Shown here: positions 46,127 to 55,107 of the stretch, piece after piece
Numbering within the stretch: position 1 is the first letter of the stretch
Layout of the letters: every line of letters begins with the position of its first letter
Source: Candidatus Amarobacter glycogenicus
GTDB taxonomy: Bacteria; Chloroflexota; Dehalococcoidia; Tepidiformales; Tepidiformaceae
Direction: 5' to 3'
Assembly: GCA_016719395.1 (NCBI GenBank)
Contig: JADJZF010000002.1
Coordinates: forward strand, 62,001 to 126,000
DNA: 64,000 nucleotides
Notes under the pieces: generated by a model
The model's database searches: none
What the model saw: only the letters and a program-made list of their open reading frames with translations
Told to the model about the DNA's origin: nothing
Position numbers and translations under genes: made by a program

Positions 46127-48487
46127 GTGAGCGCCCAGTCCGATGCCGCGCCGCCAACCGCCGCGGGGCGTAAGTCGCCGCACAACCAGTTCTTGGACCT
46201 GGTGCGAACGGTCGCGATCATCAGGGTGCTTGCCTGGCACACCTATGGGTTCGCGTGGCTTTCGTATCTCATCGCGTCGATGCCGGCCATGTTCTTTGTG
46301 GCCGGGTCGCTCATGGCGCATTCGTTGGAGCGGACATCCGTGCGAAAGGTGCTCTACGCGCGCTTCCGGCGCCTGCTCATCCCCCTTTGGGCGTTCGGCT
46401 TCGTCGTGCTATCGGGGATGATCCTTCACTCGGCGACGGAGGCTGAGCTCGGCCTTCCCGTGCGCTGGGAACAGGTGCCGTGGTGGATATTTCCGCTCTG
46501 GGACCCGCAGGGCAGCGACTGGGGGATCACCTTCTGGGCCGTCCTCTGGTACATGCGTTGCCTCACCTGGCTCATCCTCCTCAGTCCGATCCTCCTCTGG
46601 TTGTTCAAGCGCCTCTCCATCGTCCTGATCGGCGTGCCCCTCGGCGCGCTCGCCGTGTTCGAAATGCGGTCGAGGAGCGGCCATGCCGTCGCCTGGCAGT
46701 TCGAGGACCTGGCTCTTTTCGGCATCTTCTGGTTGCTCGGCTTCGCCTACAACGCGGGCGATTTCGCCCAGATGTCCACGCGACTCCGGGCACTCGCCAC
46801 AGTAGCCTTCGCCGCCGGCGCCGCGATCTGGGTCACCACCCAGGACGTGCCGGGGATGGTGGTCAACGCTTCGTACCCCGCCCACCTGCTGGTCGGGCTG
46901 ACGTGGCTGATGGCCGCACTCACCTTCGAACAGTTGCTCAACCGGTTCGCGCTCAGGGCGGGGCCGGCGCGGTTCATCGCCTGGGTGAACGACCGTATCT
47001 TCACCATCTACCTCTGGCACGCAGCCGGGCTGTTCGTGATGTACGAACTCCTCTGGGTTGAGGATCGACCCACGTGGGTCCGGCACGCCTTCGCGCTCCC
47101 GATCGTGCTTGTGGTGACTTTCGTCTGCATGCTGGCGTTTGGTTGGGTGGAGGACCTGGCCGCCCGGCGCGAAGTGCACCTTGCTCCACGTGCTGGTGAC
47201 GGGCCGGTGGTTGCGGCCCGCACCCGGCCTGCCTGGGCCAGGGCGATCATGCCGGGCGTCGCCGGGCTGGGTGTCCTCGCGATGCTCGCCGGGTTCCTCA
47301 CCGAGCGATTCGATAACGCCCCGTCGCTCTCCGCCTCGGCGGTCGCGATCCCCCCGTCCGGCGTCGGCATCGCCCTCCGCGCAGAAAGTGCAGTCATCCT
47401 CGAGAAGCCGCCGGAAACGGCGCCGGCCGACACCACACAGGCCGCGATTCCGGTTTCCGCAGCCGAACTCCAGGCACTGTTCGATTCGTGGCGCGCCGCG
47501 AACAACCTGCCTGGGGCGACTGTCGCGCTGCGCCGGGCTGACGGCAGCGCGTGGGCAGCCGCTTCGGGAGTCGATGCATCCACAGGCGCCCCGATTGCCG
47601 TCGGCAGGGTCTATCCCACCGCCAGCGTGACCAAGACGTTCACGGCGGCCCTCATCCTTCAGCTCGTCGAGGAAGGAAAGGTGGACCTGGATGCGAAGGT
47701 CTCCAGTTACGTCCGTGGCATCGCTCACAGCGACCAGTACGCCGTCCGTCACCTCATCCAGCACATGTCGGGACTGATGGCGACCGACGCGGTCGCCCCA
47801 GCCGAGGCGCTCCTCGCAGCCTCCCGGACGCCGCTGGCATTCACACCCGGCACCGGGTTCCTCTATTCCAGCCCGGGCTATTACATGTTGGGGCTGGTCA
47901 TCGAGAAGGTGACCGGCGTGTCGTACACGCAGGCACTCCACGAGCGGCTGCTCGATCCCCTCGAACTTCGGGGGACACTCATGGACGAGGAGATCAGCCC
48001 GCTGGCGGAATCGACCCACGCGCAGGCAAATCCGGCCCTCCGCTCGAGCTCCGGCGTCTTGCGTTCGTCTTCCGGTCCGGCGGTAACCGGGGTGCAGATG
48101 GAGTACTTCGGCGTGCTCTGGTCGTCGGCCGGTCTGTATTCGACGGTGGAGGACCTGGCGAAGTGGGCGGTTGCGTTCTACGCGACCGACGAGGTCGTCA
48201 GTGAAGCGACCCGCGACCGGATGACGACCTTCCTTGGTCCCGAGTTCCAGTACGCCGGGCTCGGGACGTACCCATTCTGTCCTTGCTGGATCGAAGACGG
48301 CCGGATCCTGAGCGACCGGTGGGGGCACTACGGCCGTTCCGGCGTGATGGAGTACGACCCGAGCGACCAGATCGCTTTCACCCTGTACACCAGCGGGACC
48401 GACATCGACGAACGCCTGATTGTGGCCTACGACGAACTGAGCGCCCGCCTCCGGGACCTCGTCCGCGGGCGCCCACTCCCGAACTGA
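46127..48487 (+). CDS. Acyltransferase-3 / serine beta-lactamase fusion
   Basis: About 786 residues from GTG 46127. N-terminal half: acyltransferase family 3 with about ten helices (FLDLVRTVAI start, then AWHTYG with the conserved His). C-terminal half (from about 450): beta-lactamase/DD-peptidase fold with SxxK at Ser500-Val-Thr-Lys503, YSS-type motif (FLYSSPGYY) and HYGRSG near the end. It may acylate and deacylate a cell-surface glycan or peptide. The N-terminal start is uncertain because no Shine-Dalgarno is clear; GTG 46088 is also in frame. Confidence 0.85.
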   Translation: MSAQSDAAPPTAAGRKSPHNQFLDLVRTVAIIRVLAWHTYGFAWLSYLIASMPAMFFVAGSLMAHSLERTSVRKVLYARFRRLLIPLWAFGFVVLSGMILHSATEAELGLPVRWEQVPWWIFPLWDPQGSDWGITFWAVLWYMRCLTWLILLSPILLWLFKRLSIVLIGVPLGALAVFEMRSRSGHAVAWQFEDLALFGIFWLLGFAYNAGDFAQMSTRLRALATVAFAAGAAIWVTTQDVPGMVVNASYPAHLLVGLTWLMAALTFEQLLNRFALRAGPARFIAWVNDRIFTIYLWHAAGLFVMYELLWVEDRPTWVRHAFALPIVLVVTFVCMLAFGWVEDLAARREVHLAPRAGDGPVVAARTRPAWARAIMPGVAGLGVLAMLAGFLTERFDNAPSLSASAVAIPPSGVGIALRAESAVILEKPPETAPADTTQAAIPVSAAELQALFDSWRAANNLPGATVALRRADGSAWAAASGVDASTGAPIAVGRVYPTASVTKTFTAALILQLVEEGKVDLDAKVSSYVRGIAHSDQYAVRHLIQHMSGLMATDAVAPAEALLAASRTPLAFTPGTGFLYSSPGYYMLGLVIEKVTGVSYTQALHERLLDPLELRGTLMDEEISPLAESTHAQANPALRSSSGVLRSSSGPAVTGVQMEYFGVLWSSAGLYSTVEDLAKWAVAFYATDEVVSEATRDRMTTFLGPEFQYAGLGTYPFCPCWIEDGRILSDRWGHYGRSGVMEYDPSDQIAFTLYTSGTDIDERLIVAYDELSARLRDLVRGRPLPN

Positions 48488-48489
48488 CG

Positions 48490-49308
48490 TTAGTCGATCG
48501 GAGTCCCGGCCTGCTTCGTGAAGTCGGCTGGCCGCTTGGTGAGGAATGCCTCGATGGCTTCCTTGTGTTCCCAGGAACGGTAGGCCGCGCCCAGCGCGAT
48601 GCCTTCGGCCCGTTGTACAGCGCCAGTGTCGTTCGCGTTGGTGTTGGCGATGATGAGCTGGCGGATCTTCGCCATGGCGAAAGCGGACTGTCCCGAAAGC
48701 TGTTCGCCCAATTCGACCGCGCGGTCGACGAGTCGCTCGGGTGCGACAACTTCGGAGATCATGCCGGCCTCGCGAGCCTCCGCGGCCGGGATTAGCCGCC
48801 CGGTGAGGCACCACTCGATCGCCCTCGCCTGGCCAACCATCTGCGGTAGCAGCGCGGAGCTCGCCAGTTCTGGGACGAGGCCCATCTTCACGAAGAACAT
48901 GCCGAACCGGGCCTGTTCACTCGCGATGCGAATATCCATGGGCAGGATCTGGGTGACGCCGATGCCGACGGCGGCGCCGTTCACGGCCGCAATCGTCGGC
49001 TTCGGGAAGCTGTGGAGGAAGGAGACCCAATCCCCGGAGTTCGCGGTCGCCGTGTTCTCCGGCTGATCGGCCTCACGCGCTTCGACGTTGGACTTGAAGA
49101 CGGCGTCGATATCGGCTCCCGCGCAGAAGGCGCGGCCGGCGCCGGTGACGACGATCGCTCCGACGCCGGTATCGGCGGCTGCAGCCTCCATGGCCCGTCG
49201 CAGTTCGACCATCATGCCCGGCGTCCAGGCGTTGAGCTTCTCGGGGCGGTTGAGTGTCAGGAGGGCAACACGCCCCCGCTGTTCGACGGTGATGGTTTCG
49301 TAAGACAA
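48490..49308 (-). CDS. Crotonase-family protein (enoyl-CoA hydratase/isomerase)
   Basis: 272 residues. LLTLNRPEKLNAW, oxyanion loop AFCAGADID, NGAAVGIG and GLVPELASSALLP: again a single Glu in a PE-x-x-SS context, isomerase-type. TTG 49308 has GGAG 8 nt upstream. Paralogue of the gene at 30.2 kb. Confidence 0.86.
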   Translation of the reverse strand: MSYETITVEQRGRVALLTLNRPEKLNAWTPGMMVELRRAMEAAAADTGVGAIVVTGAGRAFCAGADIDAVFKSNVEAREADQPENTATANSGDWVSFLHSFPKPTIAAVNGAAVGIGVTQILPMDIRIASEQARFGMFFVKMGLVPELASSALLPQMVGQARAIEWCLTGRLIPAAEAREAGMISEVVAPERLVDRAVELGEQLSGQSAFAMAKIRQLIIANTNANDTGAVQRAEGIALGAAYRSWEHKEAIEAFLTKRPADFTKQAGTPID

Positions 49309-49441
49309 GGTGTTGCTCCGGGGCAAAGGTGCGCGGAAAGAATAGGCGCATTCCTTCGACGCTCGCAAAAGACTGCGCTGCTGGCCACCCCTGGCCCCGC
49401 GGCGTAGGCTTTCCCGACACAACACATCCTGGAGCACCCCC

Positions 49442-50374
49442 ATGGCGAACCTCCATTTCGGCGTCACCATCCCCCAGATCAAGCGGACCTGGGAGGAGGC
49501 CAAATCGAATTCGCTTGAGTTCGAAGCGATGGGTTACGACTCCCTCTGGGTTTGCGACCACCTCTACGGCCCCCAGTCACCGCAGATCCCTATCCTCGAG
49601 GCATGGTCGCTCATCTCCGCGGTCGCCGCTGTCACCAGCAAGGTCGAAATCGGCACACTGGTTACGCCCGCCGGCATGCGCAATGCGGCCCACCTCGGCA
49701 AGGTCATCGCCACGATCGACAACATCGCTGAGGGACGCATCATCCCCGGACTCGGGGCAGGTTGGATGCCGCGCGAGTTTAGCGACTTCGGGGTGCCGTT
49801 CCTGCCGACCGCCGCCCGCCTCGGCCAGCTTCGCGAAACGGTCGAGCTTCTGAAGCGGATGTGGACCGAGCCTTCGGTGACCTATGACGGCAAGTATGTG
49901 AAGGCGAACAACCTCGTCTGTGAACCGAAACCGGTGCGAATCCCGCCGATCCTCATCGGCGGCTCGGGCGAGAAAGTAACTCTCAAACTTGCCGCCCAGC
50001 ACGCGGACATCTGGAACCACCAGGCGGCCCGCCAGTTCGAACTCCCGAAGAAGATCGAGGTCCTCAAGCAGCGCTGCGCCGAAGTCGGCCGCGACTTCTC
50101 CACGCTGACCGTGAGCCAGCAGTGCCTGGTGACGATCGCCCCGGACGAAGCGAGCGCGGCTCCGATGATTGACACGGCGAAGAAGATCTTCGGCGGCCAC
50201 ATGGGTGACCCCACGGGGCCGCTCGCCATCGCGGGCAGCCCCCAGCGGGTCCGCGAGCAGATCCAGAAGCACATCGACCTGGGTTGCACGATGTTCCTGA
50301 TGGAGTTCTTCGGGCGTGACACGCGCGAGCCGGCGAAGCTCTTCGCCGAGACGGTGTTGCCGCACTTCAAGTAG
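49442..50374 (+). CDS. LLM-class F420-dependent oxidoreductase
   Basis: 310 residues. Luciferase-like TIM barrel: LWVCDHLYGPQ, GTLVTPAGMRN, LGAGWMPREF and PPILIGGSGEKVTL. Probably F420 or FMN dependent. GGAG precedes ATG 49442. It is followed by another LLM gene 84 nt downstream; the two may share a pathway. Confidence 0.92.
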   Translation: MANLHFGVTIPQIKRTWEEAKSNSLEFEAMGYDSLWVCDHLYGPQSPQIPILEAWSLISAVAAVTSKVEIGTLVTPAGMRNAAHLGKVIATIDNIAEGRIIPGLGAGWMPREFSDFGVPFLPTAARLGQLRETVELLKRMWTEPSVTYDGKYVKANNLVCEPKPVRIPPILIGGSGEKVTLKLAAQHADIWNHQAARQFELPKKIEVLKQRCAEVGRDFSTLTVSQQCLVTIAPDEASAAPMIDTAKKIFGGHMGDPTGPLAIAGSPQRVREQIQKHIDLGCTMFLMEFFGRDTREPAKLFAETVLPHFK

Positions 50375-50445
50375 GAGTGCGGGCGGGTCTCTGAAGGCGG
50401 CGGGCGAGGCCGGGGTCGTGTCACCCCCTCTTCCGGCCGGCCCGG

Positions 50446-50451
50446 TACAAT
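50446..50451 (+). promoter_or_regulatory. -10-like TACAAT of an LLM gene
   Basis: TACAAT ends 7 nt before ATG 50459 with no Shine-Dalgarno. Likely leaderless. Confidence 0.5.
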
Positions 50452-50458
50452 CCCGCCC

Positions 50459-51337
50459 ATGAAACTGGGACTTCAACTCTCGAATTTCACCTGGAAGGGC
50501 CGCGGCCCGAAGCTTGGCGAGAACCTCGCTGCCATCTCCCGCACCGCCGAGGATGTCGGTTACAGCTCCATCTGGGTGATGGACCACCTCTTCCAAATCC
50601 CGCAGGTAGGCGCCGCGCAGATGGAGATGCTCGAGGCGTACACCGCCCTCGGCTTCATCGCCGCGCATACGAAGTCCGCTTCGCTCGGGACCATGGTCAC
50701 GGGCGTGACCTACCGGAACCCCGGCCTCCTTTGCAAGCAGGTGAGCACGCTCGATGTGCTCTCCGGCGGGCGGGCGATGCTGGGCATCGGCGCAGCCTGG
50801 TACGAGAGGGAACACCACGGTCTTGGCATCCCCTTCCCACCGCTCAAAGAGCGGTTCGAGAGGCTGGAGGAGACGCTCCAGATCTGCAAGCAGATGTGGA
50901 GCCGCGACGACGGCCCTTTCGAAGGCAAGCACTACCAGTTGCGTGAAACCCTGAATTCGCCCCAATCGCTCCAAAAGCCCCACCCACCGATCCTCATCGG
51001 CGGCGGAGGCGAACGGAAGACACTGAAGCTTGTGGCGAAGTATGCCGATGCATGCAACGTCTTCGGCAACTCTGTGGAGTTCGTCCAGGGCAAGTTCGAG
51101 ACGATTCGCCGGCATTGCGAAGCGATCGGCCGCGACCCCAACGAGATCGAGCGGACAGTCCTGTTGCGCCTCGATGTCGGCGAAGACGGCGAGAAAGCCG
51201 CCGAGGTTGTTGATCAGCTCGGGCGCCTTTCCGAAGCCGGGGTCCAGGCCGTCCACGGCTACCTCGTCGGAGTCGACAAGATGAAGCCACTCGAAGTGAT
51301 CGGGCGAGACGTACACCCACAGGTGAAGGATCTATGA
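50459..51337 (+). CDS. LLM-class F420-dependent oxidoreductase
   Basis: 292 residues. WVMDHLFQIPQ, GTMVTGVTYRNP, LGIGAAWYEREHHGLGIPFPP and PPILIGGGGERKTL. Close to the 10.7-kb paralogue. Its stop overlaps the DinB-family start in ATGA, so the two are cotranslated. Confidence 0.92.
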   Translation: MKLGLQLSNFTWKGRGPKLGENLAAISRTAEDVGYSSIWVMDHLFQIPQVGAAQMEMLEAYTALGFIAAHTKSASLGTMVTGVTYRNPGLLCKQVSTLDVLSGGRAMLGIGAAWYEREHHGLGIPFPPLKERFERLEETLQICKQMWSRDDGPFEGKHYQLRETLNSPQSLQKPHPPILIGGGGERKTLKLVAKYADACNVFGNSVEFVQGKFETIRRHCEAIGRDPNEIERTVLLRLDVGEDGEKAAEVVDQLGRLSEAGVQAVHGYLVGVDKMKPLEVIGRDVHPQVKDL

Positions 51338-51900
51338 CCACCCCGAACATCCCGAATCTGCCTGGCATGGGCAACGCCCCGACGCTCCAGGCCCAGCTTT
51401 CGACCGTGACCGGGCGCGTCCTGCTCTACTGCGACCGGGCCGTGCAGGGACTCAGCATCGAACAGTTCTGCGATACGCGCGGCGGCATCACGAACAGCAT
51501 CGGCTGGGACGTTTGGCACGTCGTCCGCACGATCGACAACATCATCCACTTCGTCTTCGAACGCCAGCAGCCAGTCTGGCTGAGGGATTCGTTTAACGAA
51601 CGGTGGAACCTGCCGCGAGTCGACCAGGGAACGGGCCAGGACCCCAACGACGCCTACAGCATGGCTTTCCCGGAACCGGACGAATTCACGCTGTACACGG
51701 GGGCCGTGCGCGACGCCGTCGTCCCCCGAATTGCCGCGATGAGCGATGCCTACCTCACAGAAGTGCAGACCATTCGTCCCTGGGGACCGATCCCCCGGAT
51801 GGAGGCGATCCTCCACGGGTTGATCGGGCACGGCAACGGCCATCTCGGCCGGGCGAGCCTGGCGCGAAACCTGTACGGACTCGACGGGCTGCCGTTTTAG
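51334..51900 (+). CDS. DinB-family protein (DUF664/DinB_2 type)
   Basis: 188 residues, four-helix-bundle pattern with metal-ligand-like His (IGWDVWHVVRTIDN, and IGHGNGHLGRASL near the C-terminus). DinB-like proteins include thiol S-transferases (bacillithiol or mycothiol) and many unknowns. Coupled to the LLM gene by a 4-nt overlap. Confidence 0.8.
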   Translation: MTTPNIPNLPGMGNAPTLQAQLSTVTGRVLLYCDRAVQGLSIEQFCDTRGGITNSIGWDVWHVVRTIDNIIHFVFERQQPVWLRDSFNERWNLPRVDQGTGQDPNDAYSMAFPEPDEFTLYTGAVRDAVVPRIAAMSDAYLTEVQTIRPWGPIPRMEAILHGLIGHGNGHLGRASLARNLYGLDGLPF

Positions 51901-51909
51901 AAGCCGGCG

Positions 51910-53298
51910 TTACGGCCTCCGGGCGTTCCTCACTACTTCGTCCAGCGCGCGTTTCGTCCTTGGTTCGGCGCGGACAGCGCGGGCAACGCTGAAGGCGAAG
52001 ATGGCGACTGCGAGCCAGGCCAGCATCCCCGCAAGGGCGATCGTGTGGCGCCCCGCCTCGTAGTCCAACCGCTCGCCGAGGAGCGGGACTCCGGCGCGCA
52101 GCACCAGCGAACCGAGCAGCAGCCAGAAGGGCAGCCGCTCCAGCAGCATCGGGACGCCGGCCTCGGTCCGCTCCAGTGCGAAGACCGGTGCGACGAGCCG
52201 GGCCATGCCGAGGATCAGCATTGTTATCGTGCCGACGCCGAGCAGGTGGCGTGCCGCGTCTCGCTGTTCGAACGCTCCCCAGGAGGCGTAATCGTCGCCG
52301 CCCATCACTTCCAGTCCGCCCCAGACCATCAGCGCTCCCGCCGCCATCGCGGCGATGTTCGCGGTGACGACGAACCGCGCGGCCGACCGGGCACGCGGCC
52401 GCAGCCGTTTCGCCTGGCCATAGACCGATCCGCAGATCGGCGGAAGCGACACCAGGGCAGTCCCCGCGAGGACAAACCCGAGACCGCCGCTCCACTGTCC
52501 GGTTTCAACGTCCGCGCCTCCTATCGCGATCAGCGCTGCCCCGGCATTGAGGAGCACCCCAGGCACCGCTGCCACGACGAGTTGCGGTGTCTTTCGGCCG
52601 TAGAAGATCGGTACGCTCCGGCTCTGCACCGCCCAGATGAAGTTCCCAACTGGCCCGAGCATGACCGCCCACAGGAGCGCATCGTTTTCGCGATGCTCCA
52701 GCAGTCCGGGTGCGGCCTCGCTCCCCGGGATGTTCCAGAGTGCGAGTAGCGCCCAACCGGCCCACCAGACCGTCCCTGCCCAGGCGAAGTACCTCCAGGG
52801 TTCCTTAGCCTTCTTCCCACGGCTCAGCGTCACCGCCAGCACGGCGGCGACCCCGATCGCTCCCGCGGCAGTTGTCACGCCGATTGCCATGGCGACAACG
52901 TCGGCGGTCCCACCCCTGGCCGTGGTTTGCAGCGCAATCCGGAGCACGACCGGGACCGCCAGGACTGCCAGCAAGGGGATGGTCACCCGTCGCGGCACCG
53001 GCCGTCGCCCGGCAAACCGCGGGATCAGGCGGATTGCCATCCCCGCAACGAAAAGTCCTGCCCAGCCCTGGACCTGGACCCAACCGTGGGCCTGGACCAT
53101 CCAGGCCAGGCGGCCGGCGCCGCCCACCGTCCCGCTCATCGTGAGTGGGATCCAAACCGCGAACACCAGGCCCCCGAAGAGCACCGAGGCGAGTGCCGCG
53201 GCGATGAATCCGAGGTACGACCGGTCCTCCACGGCTCGGACGATGCCCGGCCCCGCGGCAGTTGGTGGCTCGATCGCGATGTCCGAAGTTCGTCCCAT
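51910..53298 (-). CDS. NnrS-like multi-helix membrane protein
   Basis: 462 residues, about twelve helices. NnrS proteins are membrane haem-copper proteins made in response to nitric oxide; the stretch GWVQVQGWAGLFVAGMAIRL and scattered His resemble that family. The exact metal ligands are not clear to me. ATG 53298 removes a spurious N-terminal extension. It is convergent with the DinB gene. Confidence 0.65.
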   Translation of the reverse strand: MGRTSDIAIEPPTAAGPGIVRAVEDRSYLGFIAAALASVLFGGLVFAVWIPLTMSGTVGGAGRLAWMVQAHGWVQVQGWAGLFVAGMAIRLIPRFAGRRPVPRRVTIPLLAVLAVPVVLRIALQTTARGGTADVVAMAIGVTTAAGAIGVAAVLAVTLSRGKKAKEPWRYFAWAGTVWWAGWALLALWNIPGSEAAPGLLEHRENDALLWAVMLGPVGNFIWAVQSRSVPIFYGRKTPQLVVAAVPGVLLNAGAALIAIGGADVETGQWSGGLGFVLAGTALVSLPPICGSVYGQAKRLRPRARSAARFVVTANIAAMAAGALMVWGGLEVMGGDDYASWGAFEQRDAARHLLGVGTITMLILGMARLVAPVFALERTEAGVPMLLERLPFWLLLGSLVLRAGVPLLGERLDYEAGRHTIALAGMLAWLAVAIFAFSVARAVRAEPRTKRALDEVVRNARRP

Positions 53299-53407
53299 GT
53301 CTCGCGAGCTTACCCGCGGACGCCTGCTGCGTCTGTGGCGCGGGTTGCGAGTTGCGGGTGGGCTGGAGGGTTGCCACCATGGCTCATCCCACCAAGGTTC
53401 GTCCAAC

Positions 53408-54019
53408 TTGCGCACGGTTGCCGCCCTTCTTGTCCTCCTCTCCCTCCCGCTGTGGGTCGCGGCCTGCGGAGACGGCGACGGCCCGCCCGGTGGGAATACG
53501 AAGTCATTTTCCCAGGCCCAGCAGTCCATCGACCCCGCGAAGGAGTACACAGCCTTATTCGTAACGTCGAAGGGCGAATTCGCCGTCCGCCTGTATGCCG
53601 GCGAGGCCCCCATGACGGTCAACAGCTTCGTCTTCCTGGCGAAGCAGGGCTATTTCGACGGCCTGACGTTTCACCGCGTGGTGAAGGGTTTCGTCATCCA
53701 ATCCGGCGACCCGACAGGCAGCGGCAGCGGTGGCCCCGGGTACGAGACGGCCGACGAACCCAACCAGCTCTCGAACCGGCGAGGGACCCTGGCGATGGCG
53801 AAGACGGCGGGAGCGAAGGTCTTCGGCAGTCAGTTCTTCATCAACCTCAGCGATAACACCGGGCTCGACTGGAACAACCCCTCGAACAACAAGTTCTACC
53901 CGTTCGGCGAAGTCATCTCCGGAATGGACGTCGTTGATGCGATCGCGGCCTCGCCGGTGAGAGGAAGCCAGCCGGACCCGGAGGTAGTCATCACCTCTGT
54001 GAGGATCTCCGAGCGGTAG
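53408..54019 (+). CDS. Cyclophilin-type peptidyl-prolyl isomerase lipoprotein
   Basis: 203 residues from TTG 53408. Signal (LRTVAALLVLLSLPLWVAAC) ends in a lipobox. The cyclophilin core has FHRVVKGFVIQSGD with the catalytic Arg, then GTLAMAK and GSQFFIN. It would help fold exported proteins. The start is uncertain; TTG was chosen because it gives a clean signal peptide. Confidence 0.87.
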   Translation: MRTVAALLVLLSLPLWVAACGDGDGPPGGNTKSFSQAQQSIDPAKEYTALFVTSKGEFAVRLYAGEAPMTVNSFVFLAKQGYFDGLTFHRVVKGFVIQSGDPTGSGSGGPGYETADEPNQLSNRRGTLAMAKTAGAKVFGSQFFINLSDNTGLDWNNPSNNKFYPFGEVISGMDVVDAIAASPVRGSQPDPEVVITSVRISER

Positions 54020-54385
54020 TCAGGCGACGAAGAGTCTGACCAGCGCTTCGAGTTCATCGAGCTCGAAGGGCTTCGCCAGGACGCGGGCAACGCGCTGGGC
54101 GCGAGGGTCGTCCGCGCCGATGCTGCCCTCGCCGGTCATGAGGACGACCGGAGGTTTCGGACCGACATGGTTTTCGAGCGCGGTGACGACGCGCATGCCG
54201 TCGCCATCGGCGAGATTGAGATCCAGGAGCACGAGGTCGAAGGCGGACTGCTCCAGGTGATCGACCGCCTCGGAGGCGCTCTGCACCCCCACCACTTCGT
54301 GGCCGGCGTTCGTCAACACCTGCTTGATGAGGCGCGAGATGGTGCGCTCATCTTCCGCGAGAAGGATCCTCATCGGGTCTCTCAC
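54020..54385 (-). CDS. Single-domain response regulator
   Basis: 121 residues, receiver only. Acidic pocket AEDE and phosphoacceptor Asp in LVLLDLNLADG, then Thr in LMTGEG and Lys in LAKPFE. No output domain, so it acts by protein contact or relays phosphate. GTG start overlapping the kinase stop (GTGA). Confidence 0.9.
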   Translation of the reverse strand: MRDPMRILLAEDERTISRLIKQVLTNAGHEVVGVQSASEAVDHLEQSAFDLVLLDLNLADGDGMRVVTALENHVGPKPPVVLMTGEGSIGADDPRAQRVARVLAKPFELDELEALVRLFVA

Positions 54386-55092
54386 CGGACCTCTCCACCG
54401 GAGCCCAACGGAAGCGCGACACGAATAGTCGCGAATCGCTCGGCCCGCCGGCAGTGTACGGATCCGCCCATGGCCAATACAAGCTGTCGCGAACGAAAGA
54501 ACGAAAACCCCGCATCAGCTGCAATCGGCTTCTCGGAGCCGGCGGGAACCCCGCTGGTGAAAGTGAGGTCGGCCGTCTGCCCCTTTCTCACTGCTTCGAC
54601 CTGGACCGTTCCGGAGCCGTCGCCGATCCGGTTGGCGGATACGGCGAAGCCGGCGATCGCGCGGACAAGCCGGGCGGCGTCCCACGGTCCCTCAAGGCCG
54701 GGCTCGGGGATTCCGGCGAGGGAGATGTTCCCGGCCAGTTCGCGGGCCGCATCGAGAGCCGTTGCGATCTCGCACGGCCCGGTCGACAGTGCCACCTTTC
54801 CGCGTTCCAGGCGCGAGGCTTCCTGGAGGTCGTCCGCGAGTTGCTGGAGGTCCTCAACCGAGGACTTCAGCATCTCTGCCAGCTCCGTATCGAGCAGGAG
54901 TTCGCCGTGCGAAGACTGGCGGCGAGCGAGCTCCATCACCATCTTTATCGACGTCAGGGGTGTCCGGACTTCGTGAGCGAACGCGCCCATCGCTTCACGC
55001 CGGAAGTGCTCCGCATCCTCGGGTGTTGTTGTGAAGGGACCCATAACGGCGACAAGCACTACGCGACCGTAGTCTCGCCGGCCACTGCTCAC
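54382..55092 (-). CDS. Histidine kinase with weak ATPase domain
   Basis: 236 residues from GTG 55092 (ATG 55044 is possible). HisKA with phospho-His in FAHEVRTPLTSIK. The C-terminal region is shaped like HATPase, but a clear N box and the D-x-G-x-G box are missing; ANRIGDGSGT and FSFFRSRQLVLAMGG are relics. No membrane segment. It probably serves as a phosphotransfer partner for the regulator it is coupled to, or for the large hybrid kinase. Confidence 0.78.
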   Translation of the reverse strand: MSSGRRDYGRVVLVAVMGPFTTTPEDAEHFRREAMGAFAHEVRTPLTSIKMVMELARRQSSHGELLLDTELAEMLKSSVEDLQQLADDLQEASRLERGKVALSTGPCEIATALDAARELAGNISLAGIPEPGLEGPWDAARLVRAIAGFAVSANRIGDGSGTVQVEAVRKGQTADLTFTSGVPAGSEKPIAADAGFSFFRSRQLVLAMGGSVHCRRAERFATIRVALPLGSGGEVR

Positions 55093-55107
55093 AATCCGGT
55101 GAACGCC

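Noticed and set aside
46409..48814. 801-codon open frame antisense to the acyltransferase/beta-lactamase gene
   Set aside because: GC-rich shadow frame; no domain or composition typical of a protein, and the opposite strand is clearly coding.
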